A stretch of 64,000 bases of DNA from Metellina segmentata (GCA_947359465.1 OX375876.1:68764998-68828997), one strand, 5' to 3'. Numbered from the stretch's first letter, positions 11,329 through 22,970 are shown. Program-made: numbers and translations. Notes: a model not told the origin generated them from the sequence alone.

Positions 11329-11886
11329 GAAATTTGTGTCACCAACTTTTGATTGCATCGAATTTATTTATGAACCAATTTTAAAAATAATTGTACCGTA
11401 AGAAAGAGTACATTGTGAGGTATACTGCAATATTTTTAAAATTAAAAACTAACAGTAATACTATATAGATATGACCATTTTAGTTTTGTATCGGAAGTTA
11501 CGATCTGAAAGTTCCGAAAATTGTATGACCTACTTTTAATTGCATCGATTTTGTTTAATAACCAATTTGAAAAATAATTGTACCATAAGAAAGAGTGTAA
11601 TGTAGTGTATTCAGTGATGTTCTCAAATTTAAAAAATAATGGTTTTTGCCGTAGACATAATGGTTTTAACAAAAAGTAGCGAAAATATCCGAAGATTCCG
11701 AATTTTGTATCACGAACATTTGATCGCATCCAATTTAATTATTAACCGATTTCAAAAATAATAGTACCGTAAGAAAGAGTATATTCTGAGGTATACAGCG
11801 ATATTTTAAAAATTAAAAACTAATAGTAATTAGATATAGATACGGCAGTTTTAAAAAAAAGTAACAAAAATGTCCCGATTTTTCCC
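11329..11886. repeat. ~185-bp tandem repeat, three diverged units
   Basis: Units begin near 11329, 11516 and 11699. Each reads CGAAwwTTGT, then a TTGATTGCATC-type run, ATTGTACCGTAAGAAAGAGT (or near variants) and AAAAATTAAAAACTAA. A fourth, truncated start lies at about 11887. Confidence 0.75.
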
Positions 11887-12717
11887 GAATTTCAAAAAAA
11901 AATATTATCAAGAACCAAATTTAAATTTCAAAAAAAACTCGACGAGCTGCAAAAATTTACGTTGAGAGGTACTCTTAAAAAAAAACTCACGACTAAAGAC
12001 TGAAATTTTGAATGTGTTTTGCTCACTCGCGGAAGAAATTTCACTTCTTCAACTTTAACACTTAATAAAACCTAAACTAATAGCCGCATCGGAAAAAAAT
12101 CTTAATAATTATCCAGGGAATACGATGAAGAACAAAGCATGTTAATTTCATATTTTTCCGATCAGTACTTTCTCGGGAAACCGTCTAAGAATGGAGCTAA
12201 ACAACAAAAATTTCAATTCTTCGGCGGCGGCGGCGGTAACTTTTTTTTAATATAGAGAGATATTGTTTCAATTTACACTATATTTCCGTCTATGAGCCAA
12301 GAATTTTTGTAACGTTTCCTAAAGCTAAATACTGGGGTCGGCTTATATTCGAATCCGCTTATATCGTACTAGAGGTCCACTATCAATCCAGCAGCGATCC
12401 ATATGTGGATTGATTGTGAAGCAATCCCCTACCCCTCATTGTTGAAAAGTATAGTTTGCAAAGCGAACTAAATATGATAACGTAGCAATCATCGGGGGTT
12501 GACGAGCAATGGCGAGCAGGGGGCGGAGCCACTTGTAGTTAAAATAATTATTAATTTTTAAATTTAACAATTTTCAAGTTTATGTCTATGAATTATCCGG
12601 ATAATTCGGTGCTATTGTTGGGTATTGTTGAGATGGGAAATCGCTGAATAAAAGCAACAGGTCTTCTTTTGTGACAGTCAGCTTGAAAAGGTCTTTGATC
12701 TGTTTTTAATAGAGAGG

Positions 12718-13060
12718 CCGCGGTATCCCGGTTGGAAGAGTAACTCATTAGTTAGTTCCAACTAATGACCGTCGTGTACAAAGGCGTCTGGTGCACGTTA
12801 AATCTTTTGTGGCCTCAATATCCTCGTGTCGGCGTGGTGTGGAGAGTATGTTGTCCCCTCAGGTGTTGAACTCGTTACCTGAACGCGATTCAAAATTACG
12901 AGGCTTTGTCCTCGGTCCATTCCCTACGGAAACAGTCTCCAATAGCCCGTTTTGTTTCTCCAGTGTGGCATTAATTACTTCCCTACCTGTCCACTCCTCG
13001 AATAATCAAGGTTCTAATGCCATTTTCGTCTTCACGTGAATAAATAAAAATTAAGAATTC
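12718..13060 (+). mobile_element. tRNA-derived SINE, plus-strand copy
   Basis: Starts with a degenerate tRNA-like head (CCCGGTTGGAAGAGTAAC, box A-like) followed by CCGTCGTGTAC and the body GGTGCACGTTAAATCTTTTG, TGGCCTCAATATCCTC, GGTGTGGAGAGTATG, and TTCAAAATTACGAGG. The 3' part holds CAATAGCCCGTTTTG and a tail with AATAAATAAAAATTAAGAAT. It is non-coding and relies on LINE machinery in trans. Box B is poorly kept. Other copies: 13062-13345, 16199-16740, 33375-33490, 37226-37345 and 48165-48331. Confidence 0.7.
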
Positions 13061-13061
13061 A

Positions 13062-13345
13062 AATAATGGTCATAAAACAATCCGGGATCAACCCCGGAGG
13101 ATTAAATCCGGGAACAAAACCACATAATTTTGAATCACGGTTTGATGACGGGATCACACCTGAGCTGGCACCCCACTCTCCAAGCTTCCACGCCACACCT
13201 ACGCGAGGACATTTGAGGCCACTGCCATTTAACGTGCACCAGCTCCGTTTGTACACGACGGTGTTTAGTTGGGTTCGAACTATCGCAACCCACCGATTGC
13301 TAGTCCGTTACTCTTCCCCTCAAGCTACCATGGCCCGGAAACATT
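13062..13345 (-). mobile_element. tRNA-derived SINE, minus-strand copy
   Basis: On the minus strand: a head with GGGGAAGAGTAACGGACTAG and GTTCGAACCC (box B-like), then ACCGTCGTGTAC, GGTGCACGTTAAATGGCAGT, GGCCTCAAATGTCCTCGCGT, GAAGCTTGGAGAGTGGGG and TTCAAAATTATGTGG. Its 3' end abuts the 3' end of the plus-strand copy, so the two stand tail to tail. Overlapping open frames on both strands here are not genes. Confidence 0.75.
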
Positions 13346-13850
13346 AAAAAGAAATTGATTTAAATCTTGTGATCGATCAGCAGTGAAGAGTGACGCTGTA
13401 TTTCTGTTGCTCATTCTACCAAACGAGCAGGTCAGATTTCGAGCGTGCCATTAATAGCAAACATGTCAACTATATGCGGCTCTGGCGAGTTGAAATTTGA
13501 GTCACGTGGTTTTGAACGAGACAATTTGTTAAATTGGAGGACATGTTAAAGCTAAGTTATGCATTCAAACGACTGGCGATCTTTAGCACGAATTCTGACT
13601 CCAAGTTTATCGTTTGATGAGGAAGCGATATCAATCATTACTAGCTGGCGAACGAAATAATTATCTATTTTAGTCACCATACATGTTTTTGCTTATGCCA
13701 ACCCTTCCACTGATGGACTTATCAAATAGAGTGATTTTATGTATGCCTACTCTGTGCTACTATGTCCGTAGTATCTGAGGTGGTCTCGGTCCACATTACT
13801 TCGGACAATCAAGGTTCTAATGTATTTGCGTCGTCTTGTAAGTAACTTTA
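13346..13850. other. unassigned stretch with a SINE-tail remnant
   Basis: No gene seen. Near 13770-13825, GGTCTCGGTCCACATTACTT and CAATCAAGGTTCTAATG resemble the tail of the SINE at 12718-13060. Similar wording (TAGCCTCGATCCATATCATC) recurs near 14733-14765. Confidence 0.4.
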
Positions 13851-14571
13851 GGCTAGGCGATTTCTAGTCGCGCAATTTTTTAACCGCAAATATAAAACTC
13901 GCTGTTTTAAATATATGTGCACAAACTTGCGACTAAACAATTGCAGCCATTAAAAAATTTCAATCTGTCCTATTTTCGCTGCGACGCGACTGTCGCTCTA
14001 CCCCCAATGAATTACAAGGACGGCATGGACATGCACCCACTTGCGATAATTTAGTCGCAGTTCTGAAGCAGTCTTGATCTGGTCTCTGTTAAACACTGCA
14101 AACGCTTTTTTTAAATATTTGACAACGAATCTACCGGAGATGATGATGGACGAATATTAACATTAATTTATACCGAGTAACTTAGTAAAGAAATTGAAAA
14201 GAAGAAGAATTTAAAGAAATTGAAGATTGGAATTTATTTACTAATTATTCCCAACAATTCGTCAAAACTACTTTTTGTCATTTGGTAATACTGAAAAAGC
14301 TTTGCAGGTTGCTCATATAAATCTTCAAATAACTTGTAAAATGCCCTTTCAATAAGTTTTTGACTTGTTATTGGACGTACCCAATAACGATGTGCCCTCA
14401 GTTTAGTTCTCGCCCGAAGCAAATGAACGACCGCGTTGTAGTGTCCACGATATTCATTGGGAAACTTCAAACTCAACGATTTATCTATCGCATTGAATTC
14501 ACCTTGTAGATTTTCTGCGACAGCGATTTTTTTGGTCACGACTATAAATCGCAAGTGTAGGCCTAGTCTTA
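13851..14571 (-). mobile_element. deleted PIF/Harbinger-like transposon
   Basis: The left border TAGGCTAGGCGATTTCTAGTC continues GCGCAATTTTTTAACCGC. The right border is the complement of TAGGCCTACACTTGCGATTT followed by ATAGTCGTG. The shared core GCGATTT-A/C-TAGTCG-C/T-G gives imperfect inverted ends. A transposase fragment lies inside on the minus strand. At about 720 bp the element lacks most of a Harbinger transposase and the Myb-like partner. Borders are uncertain by several bases. Confidence 0.55.
14234..14410 (-). pseudogene. N-terminal piece of a Harbinger-type (HARBI1-like) transposase
   Basis: The minus strand reads RAHRYWVRPITSQKLIERAF, then YKLFEDLYEQPAKLFQYYQM and TKSSFDELLGII, followed by a stop. 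The pattern W-V-R-P-I ... F-x-Y-x-x-M-x-x-x-S-F-D-E-L-L is the conserved N-terminal region before the DDE nuclease domain of PIF/Harbinger transposases. The open frame extends upstream to a Met at 14620, but that part lies in the terminal repeat and has no family resemblance. The nuclease domain is gone. Confidence 0.7.
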
Positions 14572-14639
14572 ATGGTAGAATATTTAAAATTAGCTTAGAA
14601 CCGTTAAGGACTTTTTCCAAGAGAGTTTAAAATGTTCTT

Positions 14640-16198
14640 ATACCCAGATTTATAATAGTAACATGTATTATAATAAATTTTTCTGTATTTCGTGTAGGCT
14701 GTTGTTTTGTGTTACCACTTCCGTATTATCTTATGTAGCCTCGATCCATATCATCACAAAAAATTAAGGTACCTTTATTTATCGATTATTGTGATTGCTT
14801 CGTCTTAAAAAAAATTGGATAAATAAAAATTAAGAATTCAGATAAACTTCCGGACAGATAGTGACACTACGCACGAGTCATCAAAAGCTAAAACCCCGAC
14901 TTGTCGCATGCCCATTCTTCCGTCTCACAATATAAGCTTTTCAATGGAATTTCCTGGCAAGATATCCTGCCACTTCTTTCTTTAGAATCTCCCACGGCGT
15001 TGATGCACTTCCGACAGCCAATCGAAATCTCCTCACCCGTAAACACGACAAAGCTTTTTATTTTCTTCGAGAGGACGCATTGTATGAAAAACTACAATCA
15101 TCCGGAGAAAATCTGCTTTGAGTCTCTTCTGTTCACGCAACTTCACACTTCACTTCCTTCCAACAAAATTTAAATGCAAATGGTCAGTCTCCATTCGGAT
15201 ACAAAAATAGTCTGTTCCTCGTCTGGTCGATGTTCGCTCGATCATTTTTCTCAAATATTTTGAAACGGAAAAGGAACTTCTTATTTGCTAGAGATTTATT
15301 TGGTGTGTTTTTCGTCTTGGTTGTTCTTTTTACCAACATTAAATAGTGATTCGGGTTTTTTCCTAGTTTATAGATGAATATTGGTGAACTAATCTGTTTT
15401 AAGTTTTCTAACGAAATTTTGTTTCTTGTGAAATACGCGCGCGTTTGAAGCTGTAACGCTCCTTACAATAATTTTTAGAATTGTTACTTGTAGTTAAATT
15501 AGTGAAGAATGTTTTATAAATTATGTAATAAAGTAAGATGTATTTGTAAATTGAATAGTCTATCGTCCAGTAACATTTAGTACTTCAATTAACATCTGTT
15601 TTAATGCAATGAACGTGCAAAAGGAAATATTTCATTAAACATAATACGCGGTTATTTTTCAGTCATAGAGAAAATATATTATTATTTGTACATTAGAGGT
15701 GTTTATGCCAAGCTAAATATGAGTGACGGTGGTGTTTCTGCTGCGGAACGTGTTCCAAATGTGACGTCACTGGACTTGTTTTTAAAATAAGATTTAAACG
15801 CTTCATTAATAAAATTTTCCAAAATAAATTCTGAAGTATTATATGATGCGTGATTTTTCAATGTTGAATACAGTAAACGCCAACCGTCTCCCAAAAAAAA
15901 CCGATAAGCTTCAGCTTAAAGTAACTCGATATGCATCATGCCAGAGCATTTGGGTAGTGGAAATAAAATATTCGTATTCCGAATGGTTTGTTTGTTCACG
16001 CAAAAAATCCCTATCGTACAGTGATCATAATTGACTTCACAAGAATCATAATTTGTCCTTGTCAAAAACCAATCAAAGAAAGTGTTGTCGAATTTTCGAT
16101 TGGAAGTGACATTCAGCAGAGTGAAAATTTCGTCTACAGATTCATTCCATCATTTCTGGATTCTAAAAATACCAAACCAACCTTTTAGGATCCCTGAG
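14640..16198. other. 1.5-kb stretch with no recognised gene
   Basis: SINE-tail-like text at 14733-14850, including ATAAATAAAAATTAAGAATT, shared with 13040-13065. A 90-codon frame (14901-15173 +) and a 63-codon frame (15703-15894 -) have no recognisable motif. Confidence 0.4.
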
Positions 16199-16740
16199 AC
16201 TGCAGGGTCCGCTGTAGTCCGGTTGAAAGAGTAACGGATTACCAATCGGAGGGTCGAATCCAATCAAAGACCGCCGTATATACAGGGTGCGGAAGAACGT
16301 TCTTATTTGGGAAGTCAATGAAAAAAATACAAAGCAAGATAGACAAAGAAATCTTTTATACCTAAGTACACAGTATGCCATTGTCATCCTTTAAGTTTTG
16401 AAGAGTACATCAATCAAATGGCGATCGTCAACCGCCCACTGCTGTACCTCTACTATGATCGAAGCAACACTTCTGCCAAATCAGAACGTTATTTCTGACG
16501 CTCCCTGTAAAGGACTGGTGCACGTTAAATGTGCCGTGGCCTCAAATGTCCTCACGTTGGTGTGTTGTGAAAGTTTGGAGAGTGGAGGGCCAGCTCTGGT
16601 ATTAACCTCTTTATCTAACTGTCGTTCATAATTACGAGATGTTGTCTTCAGAACTTTTCCTTCTGGTTTGTTTCCGTCGCCAATTGCTCGTTGTTTTTCT
16701 CCATTGCGACGTTAATTAAAAATACCTACATTCCCTGAAG
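16199..16740 (+). mobile_element. tRNA-derived SINE split by a MITE
   Basis: The head GTAGTCCGGTTGAAAGAGTA and GGGTCGAATCC (box B-like) end at 16280. After the inserted MITE the body resumes at 16510: GGTGCACGTTAAATGTGCCG, TGGCCTCAAATGTCCTCACG, GAAAGTTTGGAGAGTGG, CATAATTACGAGATG, and the 3' end GCGACGTTAATTAAAAATACC. Same family as the 12718 copy, which supplies the uninterrupted order. Confidence 0.75.
16283..16507. mobile_element. mariner-type MITE inside the SINE
   Basis: 225-bp insert starting CAGGGTGCGGAAGAACGTT and ending with the complement of CAGGGAGCGTCAGAAATAACG, flanked by TA at 16281-16282 and 16508-16509. TA duplication and inverted ends fit a Tc1/mariner-mobilised MITE. The related SINE at 12718 reads CCGTCGTGTACAAAGGCGTC across the same point, an empty site. 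No coding capacity. Confidence 0.85.
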
Positions 16741-16950
16741 TTGCAAGTAAGTAAATCCAAGTGAACAAATAGAGCACCATATGCATATTCAAATCCGCAT
16801 TCAATTATTGCACATGTGGGTGCGCATGTGTGAAAAAAAGTGTTGGCGATTTTTCGATTGGAAGTGGCATTCAGGAGAGTGAAAATCTCGTGTAAAGTTT
16901 AATCTCGTCGTCCCAAATACCACATCCAATCGACTTTCTATCTAACCATA

Positions 16951-18242
16951 CGAGGGTTGTTATTTATATTTCTGGTCTAATAATGAAAAACCAAATAATT
17001 GTGATCGAAATTGGTTTTATTGTTTTTCTAAATATTCTCCATGAAGATCAATACACTTTTGCATGCGTTTGAACCAATTTTCGAAGCACTTTTTCCACTC
17101 CGTTCGAGGTACCTCCAAAACATGCGTTTTGAATGCATCAACAACTTCTTCAGGTGTCGAAAATCGTTGAGCACGTAATTTATTTTTGATGTGCGGGAAT
17201 AAAAAAAATCATTGGGTGCCAAATCAGGGCTGTACGGCGGATGACCCATCAATTCGATGTTTTGGCCGGTCAAAAAATCCTTTGTTTGAGCCGATGTGTG
17301 AAAGCTCGCATCATCGTGGTGAAGAATGATTCGCCTCTTCTGCTTTTTTTTAATTTATCCGATGACTTCTGGCAAAAAAATGGTCGTGTACCATTTAGAA
17401 TTGATCGTCCTGCGTTGCTGTAACGCAACTGTCGCCACGTGACCGGCAATTCTGAAGAAACTGGCAACCATTTGCTTTGATGTGCTTCTTCCGCAAACAA
17501 CCTTTGTTGGATTTGGCTCGTCTTGGAAGACCCATACAGTCAATTGCTGTTTTGTTTCGGGCTCATATGCATAGATCTATGATTCGTTACCTGTGTAGAT
17601 GTTATACATAGCCTTTGATGTACCTTAAATGTATTTTTTCAACATTTCCTTGTGCACCAATCTACACGAGCCTTCTTTTGAGCGTTTGTCAGATTATGCG
17701 GGATCCAACGCGAACAAATCTTTTTTTACAGCCAAATGTTCATGTAATATCTTATTGATGCTCGTCATACTAATACCCAAAGATGCCTCAATCTCACGGT
17801 ATGCCACATGACGATCTTGCTTAATCAGTTCATGCACAGCATCGATATTTTCTGGCACAACAACCTATTTTTGATTACCTTCACGGAATTCGTCCTGGAG
17901 CGAACGTCGACTACGATTGAATTCGTTATACCAGTTTTTTACAGTGTTATAGGATGGTGCTTTATCGCTGTATAAAGAATTAAGTTAATCGAAGCACTCT
18001 TGTCTTGATAATCCACGTCGAAAGTTTGGAAAAATAATCGCATGAAAATGTTCACGAGTCAATTCCATTTTTTGTCCGAGATGAATTTTTCAATTTACTG
18101 TAAACAACACAAATCACGCTAAAATGACAAAAAGTTCTAAAGAAATTATGGTTAAAAATATTAAATTATCGTTTTCAAACGTCAGCGGTTGCCCAGCAAC
18201 TCTTACTGTGGCCAAGGCCAGAAATATAAATAGCAACCCTCG
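16951..18242 (-). mobile_element. near full-length mariner transposon (inactive)
   Basis: Inverted ends of at least 25 bp: CGAGGGTTGTTATTTATATT plus TCTGG on the left, and its near-perfect complement ending at 18242 (one internal base differs). TA flanks at 16949-16950 and 18243-18244. The length of 1292 bp is normal for mariner. It encodes one transposase on the minus strand, which is broken (see next entry). The ends are better preserved than the gene, so it might have been mobilised in trans after the gene died. Confidence 0.93.
17028..18069 (-). pseudogene. mariner transposase, multiply broken
   Basis: Reading begins with Met near 18069 (MELTREHFHAIIFPNFRRGL), continues through an HTH-like region (YNTVKNWYNEF, then HVAYREIEASLGISM) and into the catalytic domain: YEPETKQQLTVWVF near 17540, HHDDASFHTSAQTKDFL around the second Asp, and GHPPYSPDLAPNDFF (about 17215-17255) around the third. 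The PPYSPDLAPND block is the mariner DD34D signature. Several in-frame stops and at least one frameshift near 17340-17360 interrupt the reading, so no full enzyme can be made. Ends near 17028 with KSVLIFMENI. Function in life: binds its own ends and moves the element by cut and paste into TA sites. Confidence 0.92.
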
Positions 18243-18244
18243 TA

Positions 18245-21200
18245 CAACATTTGCTTACTTTGTTTTCACAAGGATTTGCATGGTATGATTATTTTGGGAT
18301 CTATTCTGACCACATAAATAATCATATTGGCTAATGATACTCATTCTGTAATTGGTCTATATCGACTCAATCAGCGTAGACCAATTAAGTTACAAATAAT
18401 TTACAGTATTACTTCTTCCGATTTTCAACTGGAGACGAGTTGAAAAATCGTAATTTAACAACAAACCAAGTGACTCTACTTTTGTAATACGTACAGGAAG
18501 CACCCCGTTTCACCACAAAAACATTACCGGCATCTACTGGACAGAAAAAGCCTCAAATACATAGAATTCCAAGGGAGGGGGATGTTTAACATGTCTAGAA
18601 ATACGATCTGCTTGGAAAATATCCCCTATCTCCAACAAAATGTGACAACATATTTACGGTTAAATTAAATTAACCCTGTAAACACATTTCCGATTGTATT
18701 GTACTATTTGATTATTTTCCTCCACAACACACTCAATCACTAAATAATCACACATATTGGTTGAAATAAGCATTGTGTTCTTTTAAGCTTTAAAAATATA
18801 TTGTTCATATCCAAAGAATAGAAACCTCTGGAAGATTCTGTTGGTCATTTCCTTAGTCAAATCAACTGGAAAGATTCAGGTGTTCTCTTATTTTCTTAAA
18901 ATAAAATCCTTTAGAAAAATTCTATTGAACTCTTTCTTTAGCTAGAAAAGGATCCTTCGGTGGGATATTATTGGTCTTTTTCTTAGTATATAGAAACCTT
19001 TTCTAGCTTCTTTTAATTAGAATAGAATCCTTTAGAACGATTATTTTGGTATTTAAAAAAGAATCGTTTGGAAAGATTCTATTGTTCGAGAAGGTAAAAA
19101 ATATTTAGAAGGGATGCAAAGAAGACAGAAACTTGTGAAATGGAATTATGCGTGTGAACTCCTCTAACGGTAAAAGGGGAGTGGCCTCATAAAAGAGGAG
19201 TGGCATTCAAAACAAATAACGTAATTGGAAGACAGATTGAACTTTATCATTTAAATAAATAGTTGGAATGAAGACAACATCTCAAACAAAAATGACTTAT
19301 TTAAGCTGAAAGCTTGAATTTTTTTACTACGGAAATCATTCTCAATGCTTTCTGCCATCATTAAAATTGATCCGTGCTGTTAAAGTATTCCTTAAATGAC
19401 TCACTCGCCGAAATCGCAGAAAACACAATTTCCAGAACACAAAATACGCATTGATCATATGACATGCACATTGATTGGCTATTATACCGACTGATTCCGA
19501 AAAGTAAGGCCTCCGCATTATCCACGATACCCAATTTGTCATATTTCAAATATAATAAGCGTGCGTGACTTAAAAAGGAAAACTTAACAAATCGGAGGTA
19601 AACAAAGTCAGAACCCACAAGGTAAAAACATTGTTGAGAGAAGGCAGAAAATACCCCCAAAATACCCGTCCCTTTCGCTTCATCGAGAGTGAAACTGAAT
19701 ATTTTCGGAATAATGAAGTGGAATTTGAATTGCATTCGAAGAGAGGGACTTCATTAAATACGTAATTCTGCATCGGTTACTTCGTTGCGGATATTGCTCT
19801 TTTTCAAGCGAAATCTATCGGCGTTTTTGTTGTTGTTATTGTTATTATTTTATCGCCGTTCCTCCGTATGTTTTGAGTTTAATAAGCAAAGTACGCTCTA
19901 CTTAATCAAAATTAGTTTCCGAGTATTCGAAAAAGGAGGTAAATTTCGGGAATTCATTTACCGTCTCCTGTCCTGCGGGGATCAGGAAAATAATTTAAAA
20001 CTGAGGAACTTTAAATGAAGATTGAAGTAGTCACCTGTCCTGAAGCCATTGCGGTCGGTTTTGGTTTCTGTTTACGAGTTTCGTGGATGTGGTTGGGGTT
20101 TTTTTTCTTCTGAAACCCATGTTTCGTTGCGTTTTGATCAACGTTGCATTAAATTTTTGTTTTCGATAATATTCTGCAGCCTCGTTTTCTTCCATCCATT
20201 GCGTTCTGATCTCCAATCCAATTATTTCGAAATAATTTTCTGTTTGGCTCGGTTTCGATTGTTTTGACTTTTGGTGGAAGTTATGAGCCATGTTTCTTTC
20301 CAATTAAGGAGCTCCTTTCTTCGGCTCGGTATGGAGTTATTTAAAATTGAGTTTATGAAATGATGATTTGGGTTTAATTTTAACAAGTGAATAAATGAGA
20401 CAAAATTCGTTGGAAGATTGCATTTTTATTTGTTAACAGTGATGCCTGTTTTTTCGTAAGCAATTAAGGTACGCGTTCTACATCGCTAAGTTTAAACAGA
20501 AAATTTTCGTATATGCAAAGATTTTACAAAATTTTTAGCAGAACGCTCTTGCGAATAAAGAGTATAAAATTTACCAAAACATTTTGGTAATATCCACCAT
20601 ACATTTCTTTTTGACTTGAATACCTTTTTAAAATCGCAACACTACTGGGGAGCTTGCGTGGAAAGTCGACCAGTACAAAAAAGCGTTACAACTGTTTTTC
20701 TATATGATTTCAGAGATAGAAAGAACACCCAGTAGATAAATTTACCGTCTTTTTTACCTCTCGTGTGAACTCTAAATCAACTAATAAATAAATGAATTAT
20801 GTTGTTTTATGCTTCATTAAATAACTAGCCCCCAGTAAGGCCCGTTAAAATAAAGTTACAACGGAATCTAGAAATTATTCATTGCTGTTCAAGCGCTTAT
20901 TATTATCTTTTGTTGGGAAATTATAGATATTCGGCATTGTTTATGCATAGAAATATGCAAGCGTTTTACGGATGATAATCAACTAGCGTAAGTGACATGA
21001 GCCCTCTTCCTCGAGTTATTCCCGTGCATTTTTGGGAAGAGTACATTGTTTACATATCTTCAAGCATTTATCAATTAAGTCATCGACTTTGGAAAATTTC
21101 TTTCTACACGATATCTTTTTGTAAATATACTTTCGGAATCTGGAAGCATTTTTTTGGTTCATGGATTGCATTAACGGTTACATCATCAAAGTATCGACTA

Positions 21201-22416
21201 TTGACAGTGTATTATAAAGTAGTTCATTGCTAAACACTCTTTTCGGAATATATATACCTACATTTCTCTAATGTATGACCTTAAGACTATCGAATTACCA
21301 TAGCAAAGGTTTGTATACAGGAAGTTTTTACTGTCTTAATATGAATGGGATGCTTATATCAGTAGATGCAAGGTTAATACGAGCGGATTAAAAGCATTTT
21401 TATCACATGCAGAGTCAGTGAGCATTCAATAATCAAATTGCGTTTCTTTTCTTTAATATAAGTCCTATTCGATGCATAAATCTAGTGTATTGAGGCTTCT
21501 CATGAGCGTAATAATGACTCCAATTCAGTCTTTGAAATGGCTATTCTGATGGAGTTCACTCATTAAAAAAAATTTTAGAATAATACGGTTTAGTATTTTT
21601 TTTACTATCGGCAATAATTTCAATTAGGTATTAAGTATGGGTTTGGTGTCTTCACTACGTATTTGTATAAATATCTCCTCTGCACTAACCGTGGAGAAGG
21701 AGACGTGTCTTTTCCTCTTGCATGCACAGTAATCGCAGCTAATCAATTAGAGAAGGTGGTAAAACGTACTTAAACAGTTTAAATTAGTGCCACCCTCAAA
21801 TGAAAGGTAATGTGTAACATAACGATTGGTTCCATCGACATCTAAATCATTCAATCTACCAAAACTATCATTTGGGACGTAGCTACTATAGCTTCGTAAC
21901 AGATGTACTAGCAGGAGATTGAATATTGAAAGGAATTATAAGATATCGAACCTTTTTGATTAGCAAAAGTCCTTTTACATAGAGACTTTAGATAAACCCT
22001 CCCTGTTGGCAAACATGGTAACAGAACCAATTTAATGGAAAGCAGCATTAAATTCAACCAGTTATTGGAGAGGTTTGGTATTATGGATGTTCGATCTGTC
22101 TATCCATGCTGCAAATTGATGCTTCATCTAAGGTTTCCTTCCATATTTCTTCATTCTTAAACCTTTGAGAGATTGCCACGTATATATGAATAGATCCGTT
22201 GTGCTAAGTAGACTTCACTGCAAGATTTCTAACCACAATTTTGACCTTCCTCATCAATATAAACTTTTCTAGGATTCTTTCATCTGATGACTTGGATAAT
22301 ATTTTTCATTGTATGTTGGGGGGGGGGAATGAAATCAACACCCTTCTTTGAAATTTCGTGACGCTGAGGAGATATAACCCTTTCTGCAAGGCAGCTTGTT
22401 GGAAGGTACGAGGTCT
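18245..22416. other. 4.2-kb AT-rich stretch without recognised genes
   Basis: Overlapping open frames at 19342-19773 (-), 19785-20018 (+), 20031-20303 (-) and 20997-21233 (+) lack recognisable domains. Between about 18815 and 19100 there is a degenerate array of ~45-bp units built on GAATCCTTTAGAAAGATTCT followed by TTTCTTAGT-like text, about six poor copies. I see nothing else. Confidence 0.4.
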
Positions 22417-22478
22417 GTTCTAGAAAGAATGAATGAATGTTCTAGAAAGAATGAATGAATGTTCTAGAAAGAATGATT
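22417..22478. repeat. 22-bp tandem repeat, 2.8 units
   Basis: GTTCTAGAAAGAATGAATGA plus AT occurs at 22417-22438 and 22439-22460; a third, partial unit covers 22461-22478. The copies are identical, so the array is recent. Confidence 0.95.
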
Positions 22479-22689
22479 AAAAAATCACGAAAAATAAAAT
22501 TCATATTGAATGTGTAGCGGGATAAGTGGAGAACAGATAGCGCAAGTTTCACGGTCATGACGTCATTAATGAGTCCTTGGCAGCCGGCCAAGAACGCCTA
22601 GTTTTACTTTCGCCTACGGTAAAAATGGATGTGACACGCGAAGTGCAATACACTGCAATGAAATTTTGTTTTCGCCTTAAAAAATCGTC

Positions 22690-22970
22690 AGATCTTTTGA
22701 AACCTAATATCATGTATGTTCCCCATCCTCCATATAGTCCTGATGTAGCATCGTGCTATTTTTTTCTTCTCCGGGAAAAGCGGTTTTCATCATCATCCTC
22801 ACAGACAGTGGTAGAAATTGCGTAGGCAATTTTGAAGGACCTGTCCAAAAAATGACTTCCAGCATGTGTTTGGAGACTGGAAAAGTGGTGGGATAAGTGT
22901 ATTGCATGTAATGGAGAGTATTTTGAGAAAGACCGTAAACATTTGGAGGATTAGTACAGGAAATTATGAT
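22690..22970 (+). pseudogene. mariner-like transposase C-terminal fragment
   Basis: The plus strand reads YVPHPPYSPDVASCYFFLLR, then after an in-frame TAG AILKDLSKK, a second stop, and VWRLEKWWDKCIACNGEYFE with KDRKHLED. The HPPYSPD block holds the third catalytic Asp; the W-x-K-C-I-x-x-x-G-x-Y-F-E ending is typical of mariner transposases. In VASCYFF the Tyr stands where the final catalytic Asp is normal (APCDFF), so it is catalytically dead apart from the stops. Upstream to 22577 the frame stays open but is not clearly homologous. No inverted ends located. Confidence 0.8.

Larger units (their letters stand above)
10717..12532. mobile_element. unclassified element with inverted hairpin-rich ends
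   Basis: The left end reads GGGGGCTCCGCCCCCTGCTC at 10717; the right end is the complement of GTGGCTCCGCCCCCTGCTC, ending at 12532. Both ends continue into CGC, GGGGATTGCT and GTTTGC blocks in mirrored order, although the right set is decayed. The interior is AT-rich, with a run near 11040-11090 (CCTAAACTAATAGCCGC) repeated directly near 12065-12110, and three diverged ~185-bp units between. I see no credible ORF; frames of 82-95 codons overlap the repeats. It looks like a non-autonomous element of a class I cannot name. Confidence 0.6.

Noticed and set aside
15703..15894. 63-codon minus-strand frame as a gene
   Set aside because: Short, no domain, and no neighbouring element or splice signal to support it.
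18815..19100. Satellite array
   Set aside because: Units are too diverged to set borders; mentioned only as degenerate.
19342..20303. Overlapping frames of 66-124 codons on both strands
   Set aside because: Mutually overlapping, low-complexity composition, no domains.
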